A stretch of 64,000 bases of DNA from Clostridium sp. DSM 17811. GTDB lineage: Bacteria > Bacillota > Clostridia > Clostridiales > Clostridiaceae. The number at the start of each line of letters is the position of its first letter. Within the stretch, counting starts at the first letter, position 1. This document shows, piece after piece, positions 36,322 to 44,874 of the stretch. Position numbers and translations under genes: made by a program. The notes beneath the pieces were generated by a model. The model saw only the letters and a list, made by a program, of their open reading frames with translations. It did not search any database and was not told the origin of the DNA. The DNA is taken from NCBI RefSeq assembly GCF_018861905.1, contig NZ_JAHLDU010000002.1, positions 434,001-498,000 on the forward strand. Reading direction: 5' to 3'.

Positions 36322-36813
36322 ATGACAGGTTTATTAATTTTTATTGGGTTAATTCTTATAATTTTAAATGTGTTATCAATAAAAAAACAAAATAAGTCCT
36401 TTAATGGGGTTTTAGGAAATGCTATGGGAAATATTAAAGATGATGATATTAGAATAGGGGAACTTAGAGCAGAGTTTTCTAAAAGTATTTTAGAACTTCA
36501 AAGCGGAATAATGGAAATTAAAGAGAGTATGGTAAAAAACGATAAAATACATAAAGACTATGAAGCGTGTCACGATAATAAAGAGAATACAATTACTATA
36601 GATGATACTAAATCAGATAATGCAAGTATTACATATATAGCTAAGCCAGATGAAATTGATAGTAGAGTCTTAGATGAACCTAATAATAGTAATGAAAAAG
36701 TTGAGGAAATAAAAAGGTTATTTAGTGAAGGCTCATCTACTGACGAAGTTTGTGAAATATTGCATTTGGGTAAGGGGGAAGTACTATTAATAAAGGATTT
36801 ATATATAAGATAA
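36322..36813 (+). CDS. SwrB/YlxL-like membrane protein (DUF6115-type end)
   Basis: A 163-residue protein with one N-terminal membrane segment (LLIFIGLILIILNVLSI), a charged coiled and disordered middle, and a C-terminal helix-turn-helix-like motif (EEIKRLFSEGSSTDEVCEIL, HLGKGEVLLIKDLY). Layout and place directly after sigD match SwrB (YlxL) of Bacillus, which helps activate the export gate and swarming. ATG 36322 follows a GGGGTG site; a GTG at 36313 lies inside that site. Family call is by architecture and position. Confidence 0.75.
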   Translation: MTGLLIFIGLILIILNVLSIKKQNKSFNGVLGNAMGNIKDDDIRIGELRAEFSKSILELQSGIMEIKESMVKNDKIHKDYEACHDNKENTITIDDTKSDNASITYIAKPDEIDSRVLDEPNNSNEKVEEIKRLFSEGSSTDEVCEILHLGKGEVLLIKDLYIR

Positions 36814-37010
36814 AAGGATTAATAGACTTTTTAAGTGATAGAAAACTCTTGATTGGAATAGGAATAGGTTTGATTATGGCATGTATTTTACTAGCTGGTT
36901 CAAAGATAAATTATGAAATGAGTAAAGGACAAATTGAAATTAAGGCAAGTGGGTATGGTATGCGTTACCCAGATGATATGCCAATAACTATTAAGGATGT
37001 GAAAAAATGA
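36786..37010 (+). CDS. Small membrane protein with an apparent ATT start
   Basis: An open frame of 74 codons that fills the gap between the swrB-like gene and flgF. It encodes a basic N-terminus, one membrane segment (LLIGIGIGLIMACILLAG) and a soluble end, SKGQIEIKASGYGMRYPDD and so on. No ATG, GTG or TTG occurs before the membrane segment, but ATT 36786 lies seven bases after a strong AAGGGGG site. The stop overlaps the flgF ATG (ATGA), and the start lies inside the swrB-like frame, a dense coupling typical of real operon genes. Internal TTG 36849 is an alternative with no ribosome site. Function unknown. Confidence 0.65.
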   Translation: MNKGFIYKIKGLIDFLSDRKLLIGIGIGLIMACILLAGSKINYEMSKGQIEIKASGYGMRYPDDMPITIKDVKK

Positions 37011-37789
37011 TTAGAGCTTTATACACAGCAGTTACAGGACTTATAACTGGAGAAGCAAAGCAAAGTACAGTAACTAATAATATAGCCAATTCCAATACAA
37101 ATGGATATAAGGCTGAGAATCTTTCTATCAAATCATTTGATGATGTTTTAATACAAAACTATGATAAGATGGTAAATGGTAAAAACACAAAAAATGTTAT
37201 TGGATCTCTTAGTCAGGGAAGTAAAGTTGATGATGTAAATACAGATTTTACTCAAGGTATTATACAAACTACAGATAAATCTACAGATTTTGCAATTGAG
37301 GGAAAGGGTTTTTTTACAGTTCAAAGTAATAACGGAATAACTACTAAAAATTATTATACAAGAACTGGTGATTTTCATGTTGATGGAAGTGGATATTTAG
37401 TAACAGATAGCGGAGATAAGGTTTTAGGTAAAAATAGTACAACAAATGCTATAGAACCAATATTTGTAGGTGATGGTAAAATTCAATCTGATAAATATGG
37501 AAATATTAGTGTTAACGGTAAAAAACAATATAAATTTGATCTAGTTGACTTTAAAGATTATAATGCTATCAAAAAAGTTGGAGATAACTTGTATGATGGA
37601 GCAAATCCTATTCAAAATGCAAATGTTACTGTAAGACAAGGTTCTCTTGAAAAATCAAATGTTAATGTAACAAATGAAATGGTAAATATGATGGAAATCA
37701 TGAGAAATTTTGAAAGTAACCAGAAGGTTATGCAAGCTATTGATATGACTTTAGGTAAAGCTGTAAATGAAGTAGGAACAGTTAAATAA
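37007..37789 (+). CDS. flgF: Flagellar distal rod protein, FlgF/FlhO type
   Basis: Rod subunit of 260 residues with the axial start (MIRALYTAVTGLITGEAKQS, then VTNNIANSNTNGYKAE) and C-terminus EKSNVNVTNEMVNMMEIMRN. Of the two neighbouring rod genes this is the first and more divergent, which fits FlgF (FlhO in Bacillus); the FlgF/FlgG naming is by order. ATG overlaps the stop of the small gene before it. Confidence 0.88.
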   Translation: MIRALYTAVTGLITGEAKQSTVTNNIANSNTNGYKAENLSIKSFDDVLIQNYDKMVNGKNTKNVIGSLSQGSKVDDVNTDFTQGIIQTTDKSTDFAIEGKGFFTVQSNNGITTKNYYTRTGDFHVDGSGYLVTDSGDKVLGKNSTTNAIEPIFVGDGKIQSDKYGNISVNGKKQYKFDLVDFKDYNAIKKVGDNLYDGANPIQNANVTVRQGSLEKSNVNVTNEMVNMMEIMRNFESNQKVMQAIDMTLGKAVNEVGTVK

Positions 37790-37815
37790 AACATTAAAAG
37801 GGGGAGTGAGTAAAT

Positions 37816-38601
37816 ATGTTAAGGATTATATGGGATAGTAAAAGTGCTATGATGGCACAACAAGAAAAGTTAGATACTATATCAAATAATATTGCAAATG
37901 TAAATACAAATGGATATAAAAAGCTTAATACAAATTTCAAAGATCTTGTTTACGAAACGATTGATAGAAAAGGATATCCAGTAAGTATGGCTTCCAAAAC
38001 TACCCTTCAAAATGGTACAGGTGTTAGAGTAGGGGAATGGAAAAGAGACAATACGCAAGGGGCGCTTAATCAGACAGGCTTATCAACTGACTTAGCTATA
38101 GATGGTACTGGTTATTTTGAAGTAACTCAACCAGACGGTAGCAAGGCTTATACAAGAGCTGGTAATTTCCTCTCAGATGCAAGTGGAACTATAGTTGATG
38201 AGAAGGGAAACAGATTAAGTATACTTGATGCCAGTGGTAAAAATATTAATACAGTAAATGGAACTTTTAAATTTACTGCTAATAATTTTCAGGTTTCTGA
38301 AAATGGCAATGTATCTATAAAAGGTAACAATGCTGTTGTTGGGAAAATAAAAATTTCAACTGTTGTAGGAGATAATTCAATGATTTCAATAGGCGATAAT
38401 TTATTTCAGCCAAAACCTGGCACAAATGTAGTGGGTAGTAAAGATTATTCTATTAATCAAGGGTATTTAGAACAATCAAATGTTGATATTGCTACTGAAA
38501 TGACTGATATGCTTATGACTCAAAGAGCTTTTCAGCTTAGCTCAAGTACTTTAAAAACAGCTGATGAAATGTGGCAAATGGCTAATAATTTACGTGGCTA
38601 A
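37816..38601 (+). CDS. flgG: Flagellar distal rod protein FlgG (FlhP type)
   Basis: Second distal rod subunit, 261 residues. Start: KSAMMAQQEKLDTISNNIAN then VNTNGYKKLNTNFKDLVYET; end: EQSNVDIATEMTDMLMTQRA. Axial-protein architecture throughout. ATG with GGGGGAGTGAG upstream. Last gene of the fla operon; an intrinsic terminator follows 19 bases later. Confidence 0.9.
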   Translation: MLRIIWDSKSAMMAQQEKLDTISNNIANVNTNGYKKLNTNFKDLVYETIDRKGYPVSMASKTTLQNGTGVRVGEWKRDNTQGALNQTGLSTDLAIDGTGYFEVTQPDGSKAYTRAGNFLSDASGTIVDEKGNRLSILDASGKNINTVNGTFKFTANNFQVSENGNVSIKGNNAVVGKIKISTVVGDNSMISIGDNLFQPKPGTNVVGSKDYSINQGYLEQSNVDIATEMTDMLMTQRAFQLSSSTLKTADEMWQMANNLRG

Positions 38602-38619
38602 TTAATTTATAATTGTTTT

Positions 38620-38647
38620 GACATGCTTTTGAAGTATGTCTTTTTTT
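38620..38647 (+). terminator. Terminator of the fla operon
   Basis: A 9-bp stem (38620-38628 with 38632-38640, one G-U) and three-base loop, then seven T. Confidence 0.88.
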
Positions 38648-38742
38648 GTTATAATAAATAATACAAAAATTAGTTTTAATTGGAGATAATTCCTCATATA
38701 TTATTAGTAAAGTACATAATAATATGATTTAGGAGGGTGATC

Positions 38743-39504
38743 ATGGGGATAGGATATATAATTGGTTGTTTATTTAGCATATTACTGTGGAGATTGGATA
38801 GACAAAGGATCTTTGATTTTATTAATGTAAAATCAAAGAATAAAATTAAAAATATATATGCGGTGCAATTTTCATATATATTTCTTATATTTATTATATG
38901 TTTGGGGCTTACTTATATAAAAAATAACCAAGTATATAATGCTATTACAGCTTTTATGGTAATAGATATTAGTAATACAGAGAGAAAAAATTTAAAGAAC
39001 AATGAAAAAAAACATTTTTATGACACAATATCTACTATATCTAGAGCTCTTATATGTGGATTTATAACACCATTATTTCTCATTATAATGTTTGGTAACG
39101 GCTTAGCAATTGTATTTGCAATATTATACAATTTAAGTGCTGATGAGGATCTGTTTATATTAGGTTTTATTGTGTCTATAGCTAATATAATACCATCAAT
39201 GATGGCAGAAGTTTTTTTATATATAATTTATGTATTTAGAAATCGAAAATTAAAGGTAAAATTTAAAGGAGATTACATTAGTAATCTTTTCATAGTACCT
39301 CTCCTAAATGTTGATATTTTGGCTGCATTTATAGAATCAGTTAATTTTTATTCTTACCACAAGGGTAACAATATGCATTATCTAAAATGTTATGGTGACT
39401 ACAACAATAAAATTGATAACGTATGCATTAAGGATTATTTAAGCATAAGTTATTCTATATGCTTCATAGTTTTTATAGTTTTTCTTGTTATACAGCTAAT
39501 ATAG
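38743..39504 (+). CDS. Multi-pass membrane protein of unknown function
   Basis: Not recognised. 253 residues with about five membrane segments (roughly 3-17, 45-62, 108-140, 150-175 and 230-250) and a Lys-rich loop. ATG 38743 follows AGGAGGG; an in-frame GTG at 38737 lies within that site. It stands alone between the fla operon terminator and the convergent terminator at 39522, so it is a single-gene unit. No transporter or enzyme motif was seen. Confidence 0.8.
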   Translation: MGIGYIIGCLFSILLWRLDRQRIFDFINVKSKNKIKNIYAVQFSYIFLIFIICLGLTYIKNNQVYNAITAFMVIDISNTERKNLKNNEKKHFYDTISTISRALICGFITPLFLIIMFGNGLAIVFAILYNLSADEDLFILGFIVSIANIIPSMMAEVFLYIIYVFRNRKLKVKFKGDYISNLFIVPLLNVDILAAFIESVNFYSYHKGNNMHYLKCYGDYNNKIDNVCIKDYLSISYSICFIVFIVFLVIQLI

Positions 39505-39521
39505 AAGTGTTCATAAAATAT

Positions 39522-39563
39522 AAAAAACAAAGCAAATATTTTTTAATAAATGCCTTGTTTTTT
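39522..39563. terminator. Bidirectional terminator between convergent genes
   Basis: Arms 39522-39534 and 39551-39563 pair with one mismatch; A-run on the left and T-run on the right serve both strands. Confidence 0.8.
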
Positions 39564-39577
39564 ATTTAATTAAAATT

Positions 39578-41221
39578 TTATTTTATTTTACTTAGGGCAA
39601 CTGTGATAGGGGGTATAACTTGTTTTTTCCTTGAAACAAGACCAGGTATGTATACACCGATATCTGTTAAATTAACATTAAAAGCTTTTGAAACAATGTC
39701 CTTGTGTTCACCAGCAGCTATTAATACTGAACCGCCATTTAATATATCGGTTAGCATTAATATAATCAAGTTGAAACCATTTTCTGTTGCTTTTTTATTC
39801 ATTAAATCTATCATATCATCTTTAATTGTATCGAAGCCTTCAATATACATTGTACCAACTTGTGATACTCCTACTTTAAAACCACTAAGAGTAAAAATTT
39901 TAAAATCCTGATAGAAAATTTCCTCAGCTGTTTTACCGTCCAGTGAGGTACCAGCTTTAAACATTTCTTTAGCAAACTCTTCTATATTTAAGTCGGCAAT
40001 CTGAGCTAATCTTTTTAAAGTTAGTTCGTCAACTATTGTAGATGTTGGTGATTTTAATAATAATGTATCGGAAATAATTGCTGCACATAAAATTCCAGCA
40101 ACATTTTTTGATGGTCTAATTCCATTTTCAAAGAATATGGTTGCTACGATTGTTGAAGTGCTTCCAACAGGTTCATTTCTGAAATATATAGGTTGACCAG
40201 TTTGAACATCCGCAATTCTATGATGATCTATTATTTCTAATATTTCAGCATCTTCAAGTCCGAGTACCGATTGGGTTTTTTCATTATGATCTACAAGTAT
40301 AACCTTTTTTTTATTTTCTGATATTAAATGAAATCTTGAGATACTTCCAACTACTTTATTATTTTCATCAAGAACTGGATAACTTCTATATCTAGTCTCA
40401 ATCATAGTGTATTTTATTTCATCAATAAAATCCTCTGTATTAAAAGTAACAAGATTTTTTCTGGTCATAACATAATCTATAGGAATACTTTGAGTTATAA
40501 GTCTAGAAGCTGTAAATGTGTCATATGGTGTCAATACAATTGTACACTCGTTAGTTTTTGCAAGTTCTACAACCTCAGCTGATGGAGCATGGTCACCTGT
40601 GATAATTACAAGTGATGCTTTTGACTTAATAAGTAAGCACTGTGAATCATCTCTATCGCCACATATGCCGATATCCCCAGCTTCAATTACTGTTTTTGTG
40701 CTATCAGGATGCATAGCAGCCACAATAATTTTACCAGTTATCTTAAAGGGGGTCTCTGGTTTGTATAAACATTTAGCGGATAGTGTATCTAAAATATTTT
40801 CAAGGGGTGTATTACTCTTTGCAAGAATAGAATTGTCCCAAATATCTAAATAGTTTGAAGCAAGATTTGAAACTGAAGCTACACCAGCTAGTTGATCATT
40901 TTCATCTATTACAGGTAGGGTCTTAACATTCTTTTTCTTCATAATAGACCAAGCCATTTTTAGAGAAATATCCGGTGAAATTGGAGCTACAACATCAATG
41001 TCTAAATCAGAAATTTGTGTTTTAACTGTAGTTATAAGTTCAGGTTCGGGTACAGCAAAATATTTAAGGATAAATTTTGTTTCGGAATTTGTTTCACCGA
41101 GCCTTATAGGCACAGCAGTAAGTTTACCAGTTTTATTTTTAAATTCTGAATAGGCAATAGCAGAACAAATAGAATCAGTATCTGGATTTTTGTGACCAGT
41201 AATATAAACAATGTTTTTCAT
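39578..41221 (-). CDS. ppaC: Manganese-dependent inorganic pyrophosphatase with CBS and DRTGG domains
   Basis: Family II pyrophosphatase, hydrolysing PPi to two phosphates with Mn2+ or Co2+. The DHH domain is split: GHKNPDTDS (H10, D14, D16) at the start and IIDHHRI near residue 334, with the DHHA2 domain at the end (GLVSRKKQVIPP, the substrate-binding RKK). Between them, about 70-310, lie CBS, DRTGG and CBS domains, the adenine-nucleotide-regulated form known in clostridia such as C. perfringens. 547 residues. ATG with AAGGAGG upstream. Confidence 0.95.
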   Translation of the reverse strand: MKNIVYITGHKNPDTDSICSAIAYSEFKNKTGKLTAVPIRLGETNSETKFILKYFAVPEPELITTVKTQISDLDIDVVAPISPDISLKMAWSIMKKKNVKTLPVIDENDQLAGVASVSNLASNYLDIWDNSILAKSNTPLENILDTLSAKCLYKPETPFKITGKIIVAAMHPDSTKTVIEAGDIGICGDRDDSQCLLIKSKASLVIITGDHAPSAEVVELAKTNECTIVLTPYDTFTASRLITQSIPIDYVMTRKNLVTFNTEDFIDEIKYTMIETRYRSYPVLDENNKVVGSISRFHLISENKKKVILVDHNEKTQSVLGLEDAEILEIIDHHRIADVQTGQPIYFRNEPVGSTSTIVATIFFENGIRPSKNVAGILCAAIISDTLLLKSPTSTIVDELTLKRLAQIADLNIEEFAKEMFKAGTSLDGKTAEEIFYQDFKIFTLSGFKVGVSQVGTMYIEGFDTIKDDMIDLMNKKATENGFNLIILMLTDILNGGSVLIAAGEHKDIVSKAFNVNLTDIGVYIPGLVSRKKQVIPPITVALSKIK

Positions 41222-41249
41222 GTATGTCCTCCTTGTCTTCCCCTAGGGC

Positions 41250-41267
41250 AGATAATAATTATTATCT
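41250..41267. promoter_or_regulatory. Perfect 18-bp palindrome upstream of ppaC
   Basis: AGATAATAATTATTATCT, lying 29 bases before the ppaC ATG. It resembles a Fur-family box (GATAAT...ATTATC), a reasonable thought next to a metal-dependent enzyme and a cation pump, but such AT-rich palindromes also arise by chance. Confidence 0.35.
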
Positions 41268-41302
41268 ACGTGTCGTTTTAACTAATAATTGTTGATAACA
41301 TT

Positions 41303-41331
41303 ATTTTATATTCAAATTTACATATTGTAAA
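41303..41331 (-). promoter_or_regulatory. Candidate sigma-A promoter of ppaC
   Basis: On the minus strand TTTACA (41331-41326), 17-base spacer, TAAAAT (41308-41303). The palindrome at 41250 would fall in the early leader. Confidence 0.5.
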
Positions 41332-41496
41332 GAAAAAACCAAATATTCTTTTCATATGTAGGAAAGTAACCACATATATTAGTAAAGAATATAGAATATA
41401 GCAATGTAGTTATCATAAAATAATAAGATGATTACGTAGGAAAGATAACAATTAGAAAATGTTATCTATTTTAAAGAGGTGTAAGGGGGAATATAA

Positions 41497-44106
41497 GTGT
41501 TTAATGAACGAATGTCAAATAACAATGCTAAGGATAAAAATAAGTCAAGTGGACTTGGTTATGATAGTATTACCTCATCAAAGGGGCTAACAAATTCAGA
41601 GGCCGAGAGTAGGCTTAAAAAATATGGGTTTAATAAATTAGAAAGTAAAAAAAAGATATCAGCTCTTCAAATATTTATTTCTCAATTCAATGACTTTATT
41701 ACTTGGATATTAATTGTAGCAACGGTGCTTTCGGGTCTTATGGGTGAAAAAGCGGATGCAATAACTATATTCATAATAGTTATAATGAATGGAATATTAG
41801 GATTTATTCAAGAGTTTAAAACTGAGAAGTCATTAGAGGCACTTAGTAAGCTTGCAGCGCCAACAGCTAAAGTAGTTAGAAATGGAGGGATTTCAGTAAT
41901 AAATGCAATATATTTAGTGCCCGGAGACCTCGTAATTTTAGAAAGCGGAGATAGAATCCCGGCAGATTGCATTTTGACTGAGTGTAATAACATCATGCTA
42001 GATGAATCCTTACTTACTGGAGAATCCGCTGGAGTATCTAAAAGTGCAAGCTCTAAGGAAAATACCATTTATATGGGAACGATAATTTTGACTGGAAAAG
42101 CTAAAGCCAAAGTTATTGCAACAGGAATGAGCACGGAAATGGGGAAAATAGCAGATATGCTTCACAGTATAGATAATGAGAGGTCGCCATTAAAAGAACG
42201 ATTGGCGCATCTTGGAAAAATATTAGTTATACTTTGTATAATAATTTGCTTTGTTGTAACGTTTATGGGAATTTGGCGTGGACAAGATAAGTACGAAATG
42301 TTTTTACTAGGAGTAAGTCTTGCAGTAGCTGCAATACCTGAAGGTTTAACTGCTATAGTTACAGTTGCTTTGGCACTTGGTGTATCTAGAATGCTTAAAA
42401 GAAATGCTCTAGTTAGAAAATTGCCGGCCGTTGAAACTCTGGGTTGTACTTCAGTAATATGTACTGATAAAACAGGAACCTTAACTGAAAATAATATGAC
42501 AGTAAAAGCATTTTATTTTGATGGACAGATTTACAATGTTGACAATGACAATGTCCCGCTTAATTTAATGATGAAAAAAGCCTATACATACTGTAATGAT
42601 TGTAATTATGATTTCAGTGCAAGAAATATTGAAAAGTGTTTATTTGGTGATCCAACAGAAACAGCATTGATTAAAGGTCTTTTCAATAACTCTAAGGAGT
42701 TACAGGAATTCTTAAACAAAGCGAGACGGGTATATGAAATTGCATTTAACTCAACAAGAAAAATTATGTCTGTTATTGTTAAAGAGGATGGTAGAGAAGT
42801 TTGTTATGTAAAGGGTGCCCCGGAGCGGGTTATAGAAAAATGTAATTATATATTGATTGATGGATTGATACAGCCAATGCTTCCCATTTATAAAAATAAA
42901 CTAATGAGATCGGTTGAGGCTATGTCAAACAAAGCTTTAAGATGTATCGCCGCGGCCTATAAGGTGACTGGTATTGTGCATAATGATAATTTGGAGAGTA
43001 ATTTAATTTTTATAGGTGTAGCAGGTATAATTGATCCTCCAAGAAAAGAAGTAAAGGATGCAGTTATAAAGTGTAAGATTGCAGGTATAAGACCTATAAT
43101 GATAACAGGAGATCATAAAAATACAGCTTATGCTATAGGAAAAGATTTAGAAATATGTAAATCGCAAGAAGAAGTTATAACTGGAGATGAACTAGATAAA
43201 TTAAGCGATAAAGAATTAGATAAGAATATTGATAATTTAAAAATATTTGCAAGGGTGAGTCCTAAACACAAGCTAAGGATAGTTAAGGCATTTAAACATA
43301 AAAATCATATTGTAGCTATGACTGGGGACGGTGTTAATGATGCACCAGCTATAAAAGAGGCAGATATTGGTATAGCTATGGGCATATCTGGTACAGATGT
43401 AACTAAAGAGGCAGCATCTATGATCTTACTTGATGACAATTTTGCGACTATTGTTTCTGCAGTTGAAGAAGGTCGTGTAATTTACAATAATATTAGAAAA
43501 TTTATAAGGTATTTATTATCCTGTAATTTGGGCGAAGTACTTACTATGTTTTTGGCTTCTTTATTTTATTTAGAGAATCCACTTCTTCCAATTCAAATTT
43601 TGTTTGTAAATTTAGTTACGGATGGTCTTCCAGCTATTGCTTTGGGAGTAGATCCTGCAGATCCTGATATAATGCTAGAAAAACCTAGAGGGAAAAATGA
43701 AAGTGTATTTTCAAGAGGTCTTACAGAAAAGATTATCATACGTGGATGTCTTATAGGTGTTTGTACTATATTGTCATTTATTGGTGGAAAATATTATGGC
43801 ATGAGTATTGAGGCATGTAGAACACTTGCTCTTGGAACGTTAGTTTTATCTCAACTCATACATGTGTTTGAATGTAGATCTGAAAAACATTCTTTATTTG
43901 AAATTAACCCATTCACCAATATGTATTTATTGGGGGCTGTAAGTATATCGGTAATTATGTTACTTAGTATAGTTTATATTCCATTTTTACAAAGTGTTTT
44001 TCACACTATACCTCTTAATTTTGGGCAATGGTTAATTGTTTTGTTTTTCTCAAGTATTATTTCCTTTATAAATAGTTTGTACTTATATTTAACAAACAAG
44101 CACTAA
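41497..44106 (+). CDS. Calcium-type P-type (P2A) cation-transporting ATPase
   Basis: A SERCA/PMR1-like pump of 869 residues that probably exports Ca2+ (or Mn2+). Visible: N-terminal actuator with LLTGES, PEGLTAIVTVALALG in M4 (the Ca site motif PEGL), the phosphorylated aspartate in DKTGT at residue 324, KGAPERV, the hinge MTGDGVNDAPAIKEADIGIA and late membrane helices with NLVTDGLPA. GTG 41497 follows AAGGGGGA. No yybP-ykoY manganese riboswitch was seen in the 275-base leader region, but an 8-bp hairpin (AGATAACA/TGTTATCT) lies about 40 bases before the start. Confidence 0.92.
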   Translation: MFNERMSNNNAKDKNKSSGLGYDSITSSKGLTNSEAESRLKKYGFNKLESKKKISALQIFISQFNDFITWILIVATVLSGLMGEKADAITIFIIVIMNGILGFIQEFKTEKSLEALSKLAAPTAKVVRNGGISVINAIYLVPGDLVILESGDRIPADCILTECNNIMLDESLLTGESAGVSKSASSKENTIYMGTIILTGKAKAKVIATGMSTEMGKIADMLHSIDNERSPLKERLAHLGKILVILCIIICFVVTFMGIWRGQDKYEMFLLGVSLAVAAIPEGLTAIVTVALALGVSRMLKRNALVRKLPAVETLGCTSVICTDKTGTLTENNMTVKAFYFDGQIYNVDNDNVPLNLMMKKAYTYCNDCNYDFSARNIEKCLFGDPTETALIKGLFNNSKELQEFLNKARRVYEIAFNSTRKIMSVIVKEDGREVCYVKGAPERVIEKCNYILIDGLIQPMLPIYKNKLMRSVEAMSNKALRCIAAAYKVTGIVHNDNLESNLIFIGVAGIIDPPRKEVKDAVIKCKIAGIRPIMITGDHKNTAYAIGKDLEICKSQEEVITGDELDKLSDKELDKNIDNLKIFARVSPKHKLRIVKAFKHKNHIVAMTGDGVNDAPAIKEADIGIAMGISGTDVTKEAASMILLDDNFATIVSAVEEGRVIYNNIRKFIRYLLSCNLGEVLTMFLASLFYLENPLLPIQILFVNLVTDGLPAIALGVDPADPDIMLEKPRGKNESVFSRGLTEKIIIRGCLIGVCTILSFIGGKYYGMSIEACRTLALGTLVLSQLIHVFECRSEKHSLFEINPFTNMYLLGAVSISVIMLLSIVYIPFLQSVFHTIPLNFGQWLIVLFFSSIISFINSLYLYLTNKH

Positions 44107-44175
44107 CATTACCGTTAGGTAATTCAGCACCTAGCGGTGCTGCATCACCTGATGGTAACAAGTTTTGTGGATTTA

Positions 44176-44208
44176 AAAAGCTATATGACAAAAAGTCATA
44201 TAGCTTTT
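44176..44208. terminator. Bidirectional terminator between convergent genes
   Basis: Perfect 14-bp stem (44176-44189 with 44195-44208) and AAAAA loop, with A-rich and T-rich ends, shared by the P-type ATPase gene and the minus-strand gene at 44210. Confidence 0.88.
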
Positions 44209-44209
44209 A

Positions 44210-44629
44210 TTACTTAAATCGTTTATCTGCTCTTACCCTTTGTACCTTTTGAGGCGGGGTCCCTTGTTTTTGTGGAACTAAGTCTTTTTTCGTAGTCATA
44301 TTTCTAATGTTAACAATTTGAATATGTTCTCTGTGTTCTTTACCTTTTTTGCCTTTCATTCCTTGAATTATAACAGACTGTCCTTGAAGTACTGATATAA
44401 AGGCTATCTTTTTAAACCAACGATGTTTTTTATATATGCACTTAGAAATTGATTTGCTTCCATCAGCCTTTACAAGGATGGTTACTGTTAATTTATAAAA
44501 TATTCTAAGATAATTTTTCGCTTCTACTTTGACAGATAGAACTCTGCCTTGTGCTTGAGTAAGTCTATCACCATATCTTTTTAAATAAGCATTTGTGTAA
44601 CTATTAGTCAATTTGTCTTTTAATCCCAT
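44210..44629 (-). CDS. Small basic protein of unknown function
   Basis: Not recognised. 139 residues, very basic (many Lys/Arg), no signal peptide; a central beta-rich part (RVLSVKVEAKNYLRIFYKL, then VIIQGMKGKKG) might be an OB-like fold, and the tail is disordered. ATG with AAGGAGTAATTTA upstream on the minus strand. It is divergent from the Lon-family gene and convergent with the pump gene. A nucleic-acid-binding role is possible from charge alone. Confidence 0.75.
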   Translation of the reverse strand: MGLKDKLTNSYTNAYLKRYGDRLTQAQGRVLSVKVEAKNYLRIFYKLTVTILVKADGSKSISKCIYKKHRWFKKIAFISVLQGQSVIIQGMKGKKGKEHREHIQIVNIRNMTTKKDLVPQKQGTPPQKVQRVRADKRFK

Positions 44630-44874
44630 TAAATTACTCCTTCACAAAAAAAATTATAAAAAATATAAAAAGTCAATAAGCTTATTATATCTTAAGTTGT
44701 TATTTAACTCAAGTATTAAAAAGGGTGTATTTATAAATTTATTTTTACAATATATGTATAAAAAGAGGCGTAATCATAAAATTAGAAAAATTATTAATCT
44801 ATAATGAGAATATCTGTCCCCAAATGTGTGATTTAAGAATATTAATAGAATAAAGAATTGAAAGGAGGAGGAAT

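Noticed and set aside
41222-41496. Possible yybP-ykoY manganese riboswitch for the P-type ATPase
   Set aside because: The conserved GGGGAGUA and partner loop motifs are absent.
44613-44804. 63-codon Lys/Leu-rich frame before the Lon-family gene
   Set aside because: AT-rich intergenic DNA without ribosome site or family match; it also overlaps the start of the divergent gene.
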